Shown piece by piece: positions 42,790 through 50,788 of a DNA stretch of 64,000 bases. The stretch is from contig CANOVB010000004.1 in the NCBI GenBank assembly GCA_947570695.1, positions 33,092 to 97,091 of the forward strand. The letters are read 5' to 3'. Source of the stretch: an uncultured Clostridium sp. (GTDB lineage: Bacteria; Bacillota; Clostridia; TANB77; CAG-508). Position numbers and translations under genes: made by a program. The notes below the pieces were generated by a model. That model worked only from the letters and a program-made list of their open reading frames with translations, searched no databases and had not been told where the DNA came from. Positions within the stretch are counted from its first letter, which is position 1, and the number at the start of each line of letters is the position of its first letter.

Positions 42790-42880
42790 ATAGAGTAGAT
42801 TTTATCTACTCTTTTTTCTTCTTTTAAAATTCTACTTGTGTGTGTGTGTGTGTGTGTGTGTGTACTCTCGCAAGGTTTTC
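42790..42880. repeat. (TG)n-containing element, copy 2
   Basis: AGAGTAGATTTTATCTACTCT hairpin region (about 42792-42812), T-rich stretch, a TG tract of 27 bases (42837-42863), then ACTCTCGCAAGG. Same order, flanks and tract length as the copy at 30445-30530, 12 kb away. Confidence 0.8.
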
Positions 42881-42946
42881 GAGTTTATGCATGTTTCATT
42901 TTCCTTTTCATTGTTTTACATTTTTATTTCATTAACACGCTAATAT

Positions 42947-43219
42947 TTAAGCTTCTTCTACTAATTTTGCTTCTTTTAACTTGTCCATAAATCTTTCTGA
43001 ATCTGTTTTAGCTGTATTTAGATCTATTCCATATCTATCTACTAATTTTTGCGCTACAGCATCAGAATTTAAATCCTCTTTTTGTAATGTCTCCATAATA
43101 AATTTTCCTGATTCTGTTAAATAAATAATTGATTTTGTTTCCTTTATTACATCTCCTGTTGGCACTGCAACAATACTTCCTGCTACTTCTCTTATAACTA
43201 TTCCTTCTTTAACTTTCAT
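42947..43219 (-). CDS. PqqD-like RiPP recognition protein
   Basis: 90 residues with the winged-helix PqqD layout: an N-terminal beta part (VIREVAGSIVAVPTGD), a segment YLTESGKFIMETLQKED, and a C-terminal helix pair (VAQKLVDRYGIDLNTAKTDSERFMDKLKEA). PqqD-type proteins bind precursor leaders and present them to modifying enzymes. Its ATG overlaps the stop of the HprK-like gene, so the two are coupled. It is the only such protein in the locus and probably serves all the peptides. Confidence 0.85.
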   Translation of the reverse strand: MKVKEGIVIREVAGSIVAVPTGDVIKETKSIIYLTESGKFIMETLQKEDLNSDAVAQKLVDRYGIDLNTAKTDSERFMDKLKEAKLVEEA

Positions 43220-43940
43220 TTTTGATTTCTCCTTTCATTGTTCCATAAGATAATTTTACTGCATCTTCACTTATATTACATCCAAATTGATATATAGGTG
43301 TTTTACTAATAATTATATCTAAAATTCCTAAAAGTTTTCCCATCTCTTCACTGTTTAGCATATATGTTGTTTGTTTTAAGAATAATATAAATGATTCTTT
43401 TGAATCTATTTTTCTAATAAAATTTTCTGGTGATTGTTCTATAAAGCAAATACCTTTTAGTTTCGCTCTTGTATTTTCACTAATGTTATGTTTCCCTGAA
43501 AAAGGTGTTCCATAAACATATATTTCATCATCTATAATTCTAAGCGCTGGTTTATCATCATTTATAATATATGGTTTTTTATCTTCTAAATATTTTAACC
43601 AAAGTGAAGCATGTGTTGATTTTCCTGTTTCACATGGCGCTGAAAAAAGATAAGCTTCTCCATCTACTACTACTGCTGATGAATGCAAAAAGCAACCATT
43701 AAAATTAATTAGTTTTTTATTGAATACATTTCCAGTAAATTGGTATTCTAATCCTTCTGTTACTGGTAAGTCTTTGTTATCTGAGTGATAAAATGCAATT
43801 TTTTCATCATTCATTTCTTGATCTGTTACCTGTATTTCAGGAGCTTCATTTGTATTTATCATGTATTTTTCTGCATGGGATTTTAACATATCATATTTTG
43901 CGTCAAAATCTACTACTATATCTGCTATCTTGTACTTCAT
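43209..43940 (-). CDS. HprK-like serine kinase (copy 2)
   Basis: 243 residues, paralog of the gene at 36426. The P-loop reads SAPCETGKSTHASLW near 105: the Gly two residues before GKST in copy 1 (MGTGKST) is Glu here. It keeps IINDDKP, VYGTPFSG and KGICFIEQS. Expected role is ATP-dependent phosphorylation of a peptide residue; the change in the loop could alter activity. First gene of the two-gene unit with PqqD. A TTGACA and TATAAT-like pair is seen about 20-50 bases upstream but with poor spacing. Confidence 0.83.
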   Translation of the reverse strand: MKYKIADIVVDFDAKYDMLKSHAEKYMINTNEAPEIQVTDQEMNDEKIAFYHSDNKDLPVTEGLEYQFTGNVFNKKLINFNGCFLHSSAVVVDGEAYLFSAPCETGKSTHASLWLKYLEDKKPYIINDDKPALRIIDDEIYVYGTPFSGKHNISENTRAKLKGICFIEQSPENFIRKIDSKESFILFLKQTTYMLNSEEMGKLLGILDIIISKTPIYQFGCNISEDAVKLSYGTMKGEIKNES

Positions 43941-44018
43941 AAATATTCTCTCTTCCTTTTAATTTTATCTATTATACTTTTATACTTTCTTAGTTAATTT
44001 GTCAAGGTCATTATTTAA

Positions 44019-44723
44019 TTATATTTTCAATTTTGTTCCATCATCTACTAATAATAGGTTTTCTAATTCTATCTTTTCTAATACTTCTCTTGTATTGTCT
44101 CTTATATGCGTAGCAACTAATTTTTTATTATATTTTTTTATTAAATATGATAAATTATCTATTCCTAAATGAGCAATATTACCTTCAATATGAGAACAAT
44201 CTGTAATTATAATATTACCACTATTTTTTATAATATACTCTGCTCCATCACATAGTGAACTATCACCAGTAAAACCTATTTTTTCATCTACTATATAGCC
44301 AGAAGCTGGTTTTTCTTTTTTATGTATTACTTCTACAGCTTCAATTTTATATCCAACATCTTTTATATCCTTTGGATTTAATTCAATAAATTCTACTAAT
44401 TTTTCTACTTTTTCAAATTCATAGTCATATGCACAAAACAGCTGTTTTACTTTGTTTTCAAGTCCAATAGGACCTATTATTGTTGTCGGTTTTATTATAC
44501 CTTTTTTTAATTTATACATTAATAAAAATGGAATATCCGCTGTATGATCTCCATGAAAATGAGTAATTAGCATTTTATCAATTTGCTCTAAATTATGATT
44601 TGTTTTTAGTAGCTGTTTTAAAATTCCATTTGGAAAATCTACTATCATATCATTATTTATTAGTGTACATGCACTATTATGCTTAGAATATATTGCTCCC
44701 GTACCAACTATTTCAATATTCAT
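44019..44723 (-). CDS. Metallo-beta-lactamase-fold hydrolase, RNase Z-like
   Basis: 234 residues. Metal-binding motif THFHGDHTADIP near 54, GFTGDSSLCDGAEYI near 150 (metal Asp), ITDCSHIEG, and a His in VATHIRDN near the end. The architecture resembles RNase Z and related phosphodiesterases but lacks the exosite insertion of true tRNase Z. The substrate cannot be assigned. It follows the spermidine-synthase-like gene by 14 bases. Confidence 0.85.
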   Translation of the reverse strand: MNIEIVGTGAIYSKHNSACTLINNDMIVDFPNGILKQLLKTNHNLEQIDKMLITHFHGDHTADIPFLLMYKLKKGIIKPTTIIGPIGLENKVKQLFCAYDYEFEKVEKLVEFIELNPKDIKDVGYKIEAVEVIHKKEKPASGYIVDEKIGFTGDSSLCDGAEYIIKNSGNIIITDCSHIEGNIAHLGIDNLSYLIKKYNKKLVATHIRDNTREVLEKIELENLLLVDDGTKLKI

Positions 44724-44737
44724 CTTTTACCTCCTAA

Positions 44738-46234
44738 TTATAATTCTGGCAATAAACTATCAACTGGGCAGTAATCATCTGTTATTATTATTTCATTTTT
44801 ATCAATTTCTATATTAATTGCATCTTTAAATTCAATATCCTTATCTGTTGCAATTACCATGTTATTTATAACACTTGCTGCTGGCTTATTTTCAGTTGGT
44901 ATAATATACACATTTTTAAAAACCTGATTTATTGTATTAACTTCTGCTTTTAAAAATTTGCTATTTTTTCCACCATCTATTGAACCAACAATATTTGTTA
45001 AATATACGCCACCTTCATTTAATGACTTTTTAATATTTGTAACTGCTTCTATTGTTGTTAATGTTTTTGCTGGATTTGTACCTGAAAAAGCATCATTTAG
45101 TATTGCATCATACTTTTTGGAATTCTCATTTAAATAAACTCTTCCATCAGAATTTATCAATCCTAACCTATGACTATTTTCTAAATCATAGTCTTTTATT
45201 AATTTATCTAGAAAAAAATACTTTTTAGCAACTTCTGTTATATCTTTATCAATTTCTACTACATCCATATTTTTATCTTCATAATGACTTATAAAATACT
45301 TTGGATATGAATATCCTGCTCCACCTATTAATAATACATCTTGTATATCTTCTTTGCAATCAAACATTAAATTATAACATTTAGTATAATTAAATACTAA
45401 ATCATTCACCTTACCCTCTTCTAAAAAAGTTCCTGATTCATACCCACTATCTATATTTAAAATCCTTACTAGATTATTTTCCAAATACATATTATATATT
45501 AGAACTCTTCCATATTGTGTATCTAAACTTGTTGTACTTTCAAGATTTCCATCTAATACTAAATCTGAATTATTGTTATTTTTATTTAATGACAAATTCA
45601 TAAAAACTATTGATATTATTATTGAAATTATAACGTATATATTAATAATATCTTTTAATTTAAATTCAACTAGTGGTATTATTAGACATACTATAATATT
45701 TAAAACATATAAAATATAAATACTTCCTATATTAGGAACTAATATAAAACCTCCTAAAAATGTTCCTATTAGTCCTCCTATAGTTCCTATTGCAGACATT
45801 CTACCTGTAACTTTTCCAACATTATCAAAGGAATCTAGTTCTAGTTTTATTAATATTGGATTTACAATTCCTAAAAACGTAGATGGTATAAAAAATAGTA
45901 AAATTGAAGTTAATATTGCTCCTATTTCTTCCCTTTTTATATATTTTGATATTAATATCAGTATATCTTTCTGAATAAATGGTATAATAAGCACAAACAT
46001 TGAAGCAGCTATTAAAGCTACTTTCAATTTATTTTTTTGTTCTTCTTTATCTGCAAATTTTCCACCTATATAATTTCCTAAACTAGTGCTTAATAATATT
46101 ATTCCAATTACACTTGTCCATACTATATTTGAGCTTCCAAAATAAGGAGAAATTAATCTTGAAGCTACTAACTCTAATATCATTCCTACCGCATCTACAA
46201 TAAATATTATTATTTTGTATCTTAATCTTTTCAT
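44738..46234 (-). CDS. Membrane-fused spermidine-synthase-like methyltransferase-fold protein
   Basis: 498 residues. The N-terminal half (to about 215) has six or more membrane helices starting with VDAVGMILELVASRLISPYFGSS, the usual opening of fused spermidine-synthase-like membrane proteins. The C-terminal half has a SAM/decarboxy-SAM fold with DVLLIGGAGYSYP near 288, VVEIDKDITEVAKKYF and DAILNDAFSG. The family's true substrate is uncertain; polyamine production has not been shown for most fused members. Confidence 0.85.
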   Translation of the reverse strand: MKRLRYKIIIFIVDAVGMILELVASRLISPYFGSSNIVWTSVIGIILLSTSLGNYIGGKFADKEEQKNKLKVALIAASMFVLIIPFIQKDILILISKYIKREEIGAILTSILLFFIPSTFLGIVNPILIKLELDSFDNVGKVTGRMSAIGTIGGLIGTFLGGFILVPNIGSIYILYVLNIIVCLIIPLVEFKLKDIINIYVIISIIISIVFMNLSLNKNNNNSDLVLDGNLESTTSLDTQYGRVLIYNMYLENNLVRILNIDSGYESGTFLEEGKVNDLVFNYTKCYNLMFDCKEDIQDVLLIGGAGYSYPKYFISHYEDKNMDVVEIDKDITEVAKKYFFLDKLIKDYDLENSHRLGLINSDGRVYLNENSKKYDAILNDAFSGTNPAKTLTTIEAVTNIKKSLNEGGVYLTNIVGSIDGGKNSKFLKAEVNTINQVFKNVYIIPTENKPAASVINNMVIATDKDIEFKDAINIEIDKNEIIITDDYCPVDSLLPEL

Positions 46235-46300
46235 AATCCTTGCTTAAAATCTTATCCTTTCTGCTTTTATTTGCATTACTTTCCATATTTATTTAACTAA

Positions 46301-46762
46301 TTAGTAATCACTTCTCCTAGTTAATTTTAAAGTTTCATCACTTTTGGTTGTTAAATATTTTACAAATATACCTTGAACTATTGCTTCACCTTTTTTTAAA
46401 TTTACAGTTTCTATTCCTTCATTTTGAATTTTTAACCAGATATGACCTTCATTATCCTTATTGTTATAATAATCAGAATCTACAATTCCTATTTGATTAC
46501 ATAATCTTATATTATATTTAAATCCCATACTACTTCTAACAACTAAAAAAAGTACTTCATCCTTTTCAAAATAGCTTTTTAATCCTGTTGGTATTTTTAA
46601 TATTTCATTTGGTTTTATTTCTATATCTTTTAATATACATATATCATATCCTGCAGTAGCTTCAGAATCTCTTTTGGGAATTTTTATACTTTCATATAAT
46701 TTTTTATTATCTTCTACATCTTTTTTAAATTGTTCAAAACTAATTTTTTCAAAATCTCTCAT
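46301..46762 (-). CDS. dut: dUTP diphosphatase
   Basis: Hydrolyses dUTP to dUMP, protecting DNA and feeding thymidylate synthesis. 153 residues with trimeric dUTPase motifs: ATAGYDI, RSSMGFKYNIRLCNQIGIVD and GEAIVQGIF. The C-terminal arm is weak (TLKLTRRSDY) compared with the standard RGxxGFGSTG, so a dCTP-deaminase-related variant is possible. The N-terminal 30 residues are longer than usual. Confidence 0.8.
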   Translation of the reverse strand: MRDFEKISFEQFKKDVEDNKKLYESIKIPKRDSEATAGYDICILKDIEIKPNEILKIPTGLKSYFEKDEVLFLVVRSSMGFKYNIRLCNQIGIVDSDYYNNKDNEGHIWLKIQNEGIETVNLKKGEAIVQGIFVKYLTTKSDETLKLTRRSDY

Positions 46763-46800
46763 TCTTTTTATTTTCCTTTTAATTTTATATTATTCTTGTT

Positions 46801-48114
46801 TTATGTTAAAGCCCATATTTGTGGTATAACTAATATTAAAACTATTAAAGAAAGTATAGCTATTGGTAATGAATATTTAATGTAATCTGTAAACTTATAA
46901 TTTGCACATACCCCCATTCCCATTACTGTATGAGCTAAAGGAGTTGTAATTCCAATTTCCCCTGCAATAGTTATTCCAACTGCAAATGGATATGGATTAA
47001 ATCCCATTCCTACTACTAAATAGCATACGACAGGTAACATAATACTAACAGTAACATTATTTGATTGGAATTGAGTTAAAAACATTGTTAATGCCACTAA
47101 TGCACTAAAAAATATTATTGGTGACATATTTTCCCCTAAAATTTCAATCATCTTTTTAGTTATTAATTCTCCACCACCACTTTTGTTTAGCCCTGATGCC
47201 ACTCCTAGCGTTGCCCCTAACCATATTACTTCTTTCCAATTTATTCCTTTTACAGCAACTTTACTGTCAATACACCCTGTAATTATACATATTAAAGCAG
47301 CAATTACCGCTATAAGAGAAATATTAAAACTAGGTATAATTGAACAAATTTTATCAGAAAAGATAAAGCCTAAAATTGTACTAATTAATATAACTGTCAT
47401 TAAATACTCTTTTTTTACATTTTTGTTATCAATAGTTGTTTCTTCACTATCTATATCAGGATTAACATATTCTTCTCTATTTCCCCATATTTTTTTGCCA
47501 AGTGGATATCCAACAAAAGCAACATATAAAAGAAAAACAACACAAATAATACCTGCTGGAATTATAAAAGTATTAAATTTAAATCCATTTTCTATTCCAA
47601 AAATTTCTTCATAAATTCCACTAGCAGAAATTTGAGTAGTTGAGCCTATTAATGTTAATGTTCCACCTAATATAGATGCTATTGCTATTGGTAATACAAC
47701 ATTAATAAAATGTATATTTTTATTTTTTTTACAAATTGCTAATAATATTGGAAACACTATTGTAAAAGTAGAAACATTTGAAAGAAATGCTGACATTATA
47801 CAAGTTACAAATGAAAATACAATAATTAATGCTTTTTCATTATTACGTGTTAATTTTAAAATTTTTCTACTTATTGAATCTGCAAGTCCTGTAGTTACTA
47901 TAGCATTTCCAACTATCATCATTCCACAAATCAATATAACATTTGAACTTCCATAGTTTTTAAAACCACTATTAAATTCAATTACATTAAAAAGAACCAT
48001 TGCTGTTAGTCCTCCTAATGCAACTACAAAATTGGGAATTTTATTCCAAATATATAATACTATACATGTTCCAAAAATAATTAAACTTATAACATCTGCT
48101 CCCAAAAAAATCAC
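46801..48114 (-). CDS. SLC13 / arsenite-like anion permease
   Basis: 437 residues with about eleven to twelve membrane helices. Two duplicated halves carry related loops: FLSNVSTFTIVFPIL with LTLIGSTTQISASG in the first half, and LTQFQSNNVTVSIMLPVV with GEIGITTPLAHTVMG in the second, typical of the ion transporter superfamily. The ion transported (dicarboxylate, sulfate or another anion) cannot be read. ATG start; queH lies upstream. Confidence 0.85.
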   Translation of the reverse strand: MIFLGADVISLIIFGTCIVLYIWNKIPNFVVALGGLTAMVLFNVIEFNSGFKNYGSSNVILICGMMIVGNAIVTTGLADSISRKILKLTRNNEKALIIVFSFVTCIMSAFLSNVSTFTIVFPILLAICKKNKNIHFINVVLPIAIASILGGTLTLIGSTTQISASGIYEEIFGIENGFKFNTFIIPAGIICVVFLLYVAFVGYPLGKKIWGNREEYVNPDIDSEETTIDNKNVKKEYLMTVILISTILGFIFSDKICSIIPSFNISLIAVIAALICIITGCIDSKVAVKGINWKEVIWLGATLGVASGLNKSGGGELITKKMIEILGENMSPIIFFSALVALTMFLTQFQSNNVTVSIMLPVVCYLVVGMGFNPYPFAVGITIAGEIGITTPLAHTVMGMGVCANYKFTDYIKYSLPIAILSLIVLILVIPQIWALT

Positions 48115-48145
48115 ATCCTTTATTACATTTATTTACTAGGTTTTG

Positions 48146-48712
48146 CTACTTTGAACTATTTATCTTTTTATCTTTCAAAATCCTGTCATAATACCTATCT
48201 TCCTCTGAAAAAATACATCCGCAATATTTTTGCATATATAAGCCTAATTCTCTTGCCTTTGCTTGTCCTTCTCTAAACCCCACTCTGAAATCTCTATACA
48301 AAAATTCTATATCATATTTCTTAGACATCTCTTCACATACACTTTTTAATACCTCATGTTTTTGATATGGACTAACAAACAATGTACTTGTAAAAGCTTC
48401 AAATCCATTTTCTTTTGCAAATTTTGCTGTTTGTTCTAGTCTGACTCTATAACAATAATTACTACACCTATTTTCAATATCATTTGATACATTCTTGCAA
48501 AATTCTTTTAAACCATAATCTTCATTTATAATTAACTCTAAATTAATCATTTTTGAATATTCAATTAAAGTATCTCTTCTTGTTTTGTATTCTATGTATG
48601 GATGAATATTAGGATTAAACCAATATGATACTGGCTCTATTCCTTCATTCCTTAAGTGGTCTACACAATATACACTACATGGTGCACAACAAGTATGCAT
48701 TAATAACTTCAT
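48146..48712 (-). CDS. queH: Epoxyqueuosine reductase QueH
   Basis: Last step of queuosine tRNA modification. 188 residues, family DUF208. Cysteine pair in MHTCCAPCS at the start, CSNYC near 93, and YCGCIFSEED near the end provide the iron-sulfur ligands. The organism therefore uses the oxygen-independent enzyme rather than QueG. It overlaps closely with the next upstream gene (3 bases apart). Confidence 0.93.
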   Translation of the reverse strand: MKLLMHTCCAPCSVYCVDHLRNEGIEPVSYWFNPNIHPYIEYKTRRDTLIEYSKMINLELIINEDYGLKEFCKNVSNDIENRCSNYCYRVRLEQTAKFAKENGFEAFTSTLFVSPYQKHEVLKSVCEEMSKKYDIEFLYRDFRVGFREGQAKARELGLYMQKYCGCIFSEEDRYYDRILKDKKINSSK

Positions 48713-48715
48713 TTT

Positions 48716-49252
48716 TTAACTCCTATTTATAATTTCTTTTAAAAATCTCTTTATTTTATTCCATATTGTATTTTCTTCATATTTTACTAAACTTTTATTA
48801 ATACTACTATCGTAACTTTTATTTTCTGCATCATTTATCTTATGCTCAATATTTTTTATTTTAATATTTTCCATATTGTCTTTCATTAATTGCTCGTCTT
48901 TATTACTTATAATCAAATTTTTATTAAAAATTTCATCTGGATTATATTTTTCTCTTTTTTGTTTTTCAAGTTTTATTAAATCATATTTTTCTTTTTCTAA
49001 TATTTTTTCTCTTTGTTTTTGTGTTGCCCAATAATCTCTAAATAATATTGCAATTATATATTTAGCCGTTTTAGATACAGATTGCTCATCTAAAGTCTTA
49101 TTTGGAGTATAAGAAAAATTGTAATTATTATTTGCGTTTTCTTCAAAACTTCTAATTACTTCTTTTGGAATTTTATTAAATTCTTCTTTAGAGATATATT
49201 TTAATATTTCTAAAACTTCTCTATAAGCATTCTTATATTCAATACTTACCAT
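48716..49252 (-). CDS. Hypothetical charged protein
   Basis: 178 residues, no membrane helix. Helical N-terminal part (KNAYREVLEILKYISKEEF, then AKYIIAILFRDYWA), then a long Lys/Glu coiled segment (REKILEKEKYDLIKLEKQKRE) and a low-complexity Asn-rich tail. It is 12 bases downstream of the transglutaminase-like gene and probably part of that operon. I recognise no family. Confidence 0.7.
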   Translation of the reverse strand: MVSIEYKNAYREVLEILKYISKEEFNKIPKEVIRSFEENANNNYNFSYTPNKTLDEQSVSKTAKYIIAILFRDYWATQKQREKILEKEKYDLIKLEKQKREKYNPDEIFNKNLIISNKDEQLMKDNMENIKIKNIEHKINDAENKSYDSSINKSLVKYEENTIWNKIKRFLKEIINRS

Positions 49253-49264
49253 ATCTTTACCCTT

Positions 49265-50788
49265 TTATAACTTTTCTTCTGCACTTTGAACTACACCTCG
49301 GCCATGAAAGATATCTATTGACATTTGATTACTTACTTCTAATTTTCCAATAGTATCATATTGTTCTAATAATGTTTCTTCTCCTAGCCTTTGCACTATT
49401 CCTTTTTCTTCTAATCCTAAGATTTTATATAAAGTCTTTTTATTTTTTCCTAAATTTTCCATTTTTTGCTCTATAGTCACATTTTCATCGTCTTCTGGAA
49501 AAGTTATATAAAAATTTCCACCACATTCATCTGGTTCTTTAATAGAAAATCCTGCTTCTTGTATTTCATCTAAATTACTTTTTATTTGCTCTATATACCT
49601 TTTATCTCGTACTATCATTTTATTACCAGAAAAGTGCTCTAAAACTCTTTTATCATCTTCAATCATTTCTTTCATTTTAGGATTTATTATACTATAAATA
49701 AATAATTCTGGATTGCTTTTTTTAGCTTCACTTATAGTAGAACTTTTTATTTCTTCATATCTTCTTTGTATATATTCATCATATTTATCACCATATAAAG
49801 ACTCGGTCCTTGATAATAAATCATTTTTTCTAAATGGAGAAGTAATAGAATATGCCATTTTCATATCTTCAAAATCTTTTTCTGTATAATTTACGTATAT
49901 GCTTCTTTTTACTGCTATAATTGCATCTAATAAATTTTCTTTAGGAACTGTTTTATTTATTTTATTTTTTAAATATTCTAAAATAACATTAGCATCTTCA
50001 TCTTTTGATAAGTCAAGTTTACAAGCAATTTGATAAAATTCTGGATCTAATACTTTTAATTGTTCAAATAGTGTATTAGAACCACCCAATCTAGCTTCTA
50101 AATTTTCTCTTAATTCTTGTGGAGTTTCACATGTAAAAAAAGGATCATAAGAATAAATATCTATTTTGTTAAATGGATCAGAGTTATTCCTTCCTTCATC
50201 TGTTGTTAGTAGAAACTCTCTGTATGTACTTTTTGTTGCTTCACTTTTACCATATCCTAATCTTCCTGATTGTTCCCAAGTTGCATCTAACGCATAAAAT
50301 CCATCAATTCCATATTTAACATCAACTATATTAACATAATTTCTAGAATGATATTCCGTAACTTCTTTTCCATCTCCGTTAACTGCTAATCCAATTTCAC
50401 TATATGGATTTCCTAATCTATGTCCTAAATTTACTATTAAGTCTGAATATCCTGCGCAAACCATATATTCATTATTTAAGTATTCATATAAAGATCTTGA
50501 TTCTGAAAGAAATTCAGATGGAGCATCTTTGAATTCCTTAAATACTTTTGCAATATCATATACTGCTATAAGCTCTTCTAATGGGCTAAAATTCTTACTT
50601 TTTATGTCTTCTGCTGCATCTTGCATAAAATGTTCAACATGTAAAACATCTTCTAAAGAAAATTTTTCTTTTCCCGTATTATATTTAAAATTTATATTAA
50701 TATTTCTTTTTGCTAATTCCTCAAAAAAATCTATATTATCACTAATAACAAATTCATCAAATTTTCCTTGGTCTAGCATTACAAGCAA
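49265..50788 (-). CDS. Transglutaminase-like protein, probably the 3' part of a split gene
   Basis: 507 residues. A transglutaminase/papain-like triad is visible: Cys in YMVCAGYSDLIVNLG (near 110), His in EYHSRNYVNIVDV (near 147) and Asp in ALDATWEQ (near 166). The rest is helical and charged with no known domain. The only start is a TTG at 50788, inside the upstream gene. Reading further upstream in this frame gives CGAKQDLLVMLDQGKFDEF, which looks like the natural continuation of that gene. The peptide or protein acted on is unknown. Confidence 0.75.
   Translation of the reverse strand: MLVMLDQGKFDEFVISDNIDFFEELAKRNININFKYNTGKEKFSLEDVLHVEHFMQDAAEDIKSKNFSPLEELIAVYDIAKVFKEFKDAPSEFLSESRSLYEYLNNEYMVCAGYSDLIVNLGHRLGNPYSEIGLAVNGDGKEVTEYHSRNYVNIVDVKYGIDGFYALDATWEQSGRLGYGKSEATKSTYREFLLTTDEGRNNSDPFNKIDIYSYDPFFTCETPQELRENLEARLGGSNTLFEQLKVLDPEFYQIACKLDLSKDEDANVILEYLKNKINKTVPKENLLDAIIAVKRSIYVNYTEKDFEDMKMAYSITSPFRKNDLLSRTESLYGDKYDEYIQRRYEEIKSSTISEAKKSNPELFIYSIINPKMKEMIEDDKRVLEHFSGNKMIVRDKRYIEQIKSNLDEIQEAGFSIKEPDECGGNFYITFPEDDENVTIEQKMENLGKNKKTLYKILGLEEKGIVQRLGEETLLEQYDTIGKLEVSNQMSIDIFHGRGVVQSAEEKL

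Noticed and set aside
28628-43940. Calling the central locus a classic lasso-peptide cluster.
   Set aside because: PqqD, HprK-like kinases and YxxPxL leaders fit, but no transglutaminase-like B2 protease or asparagine-synthetase-like cyclase is present anywhere in or near it.
46083-46286. Minus-strand 67-codon frame at the start of the spermidine-synthase-like gene.
   Set aside because: It overlaps a clearly coding gene in another frame; no independent motif or ribosome site.
49265-50788. Transglutaminase-like gene as the missing maturation protease of the peptide locus.
   Set aside because: It is 5 kb away in a different operon, twice the size of lasso B2 proteins and apparently frameshifted.
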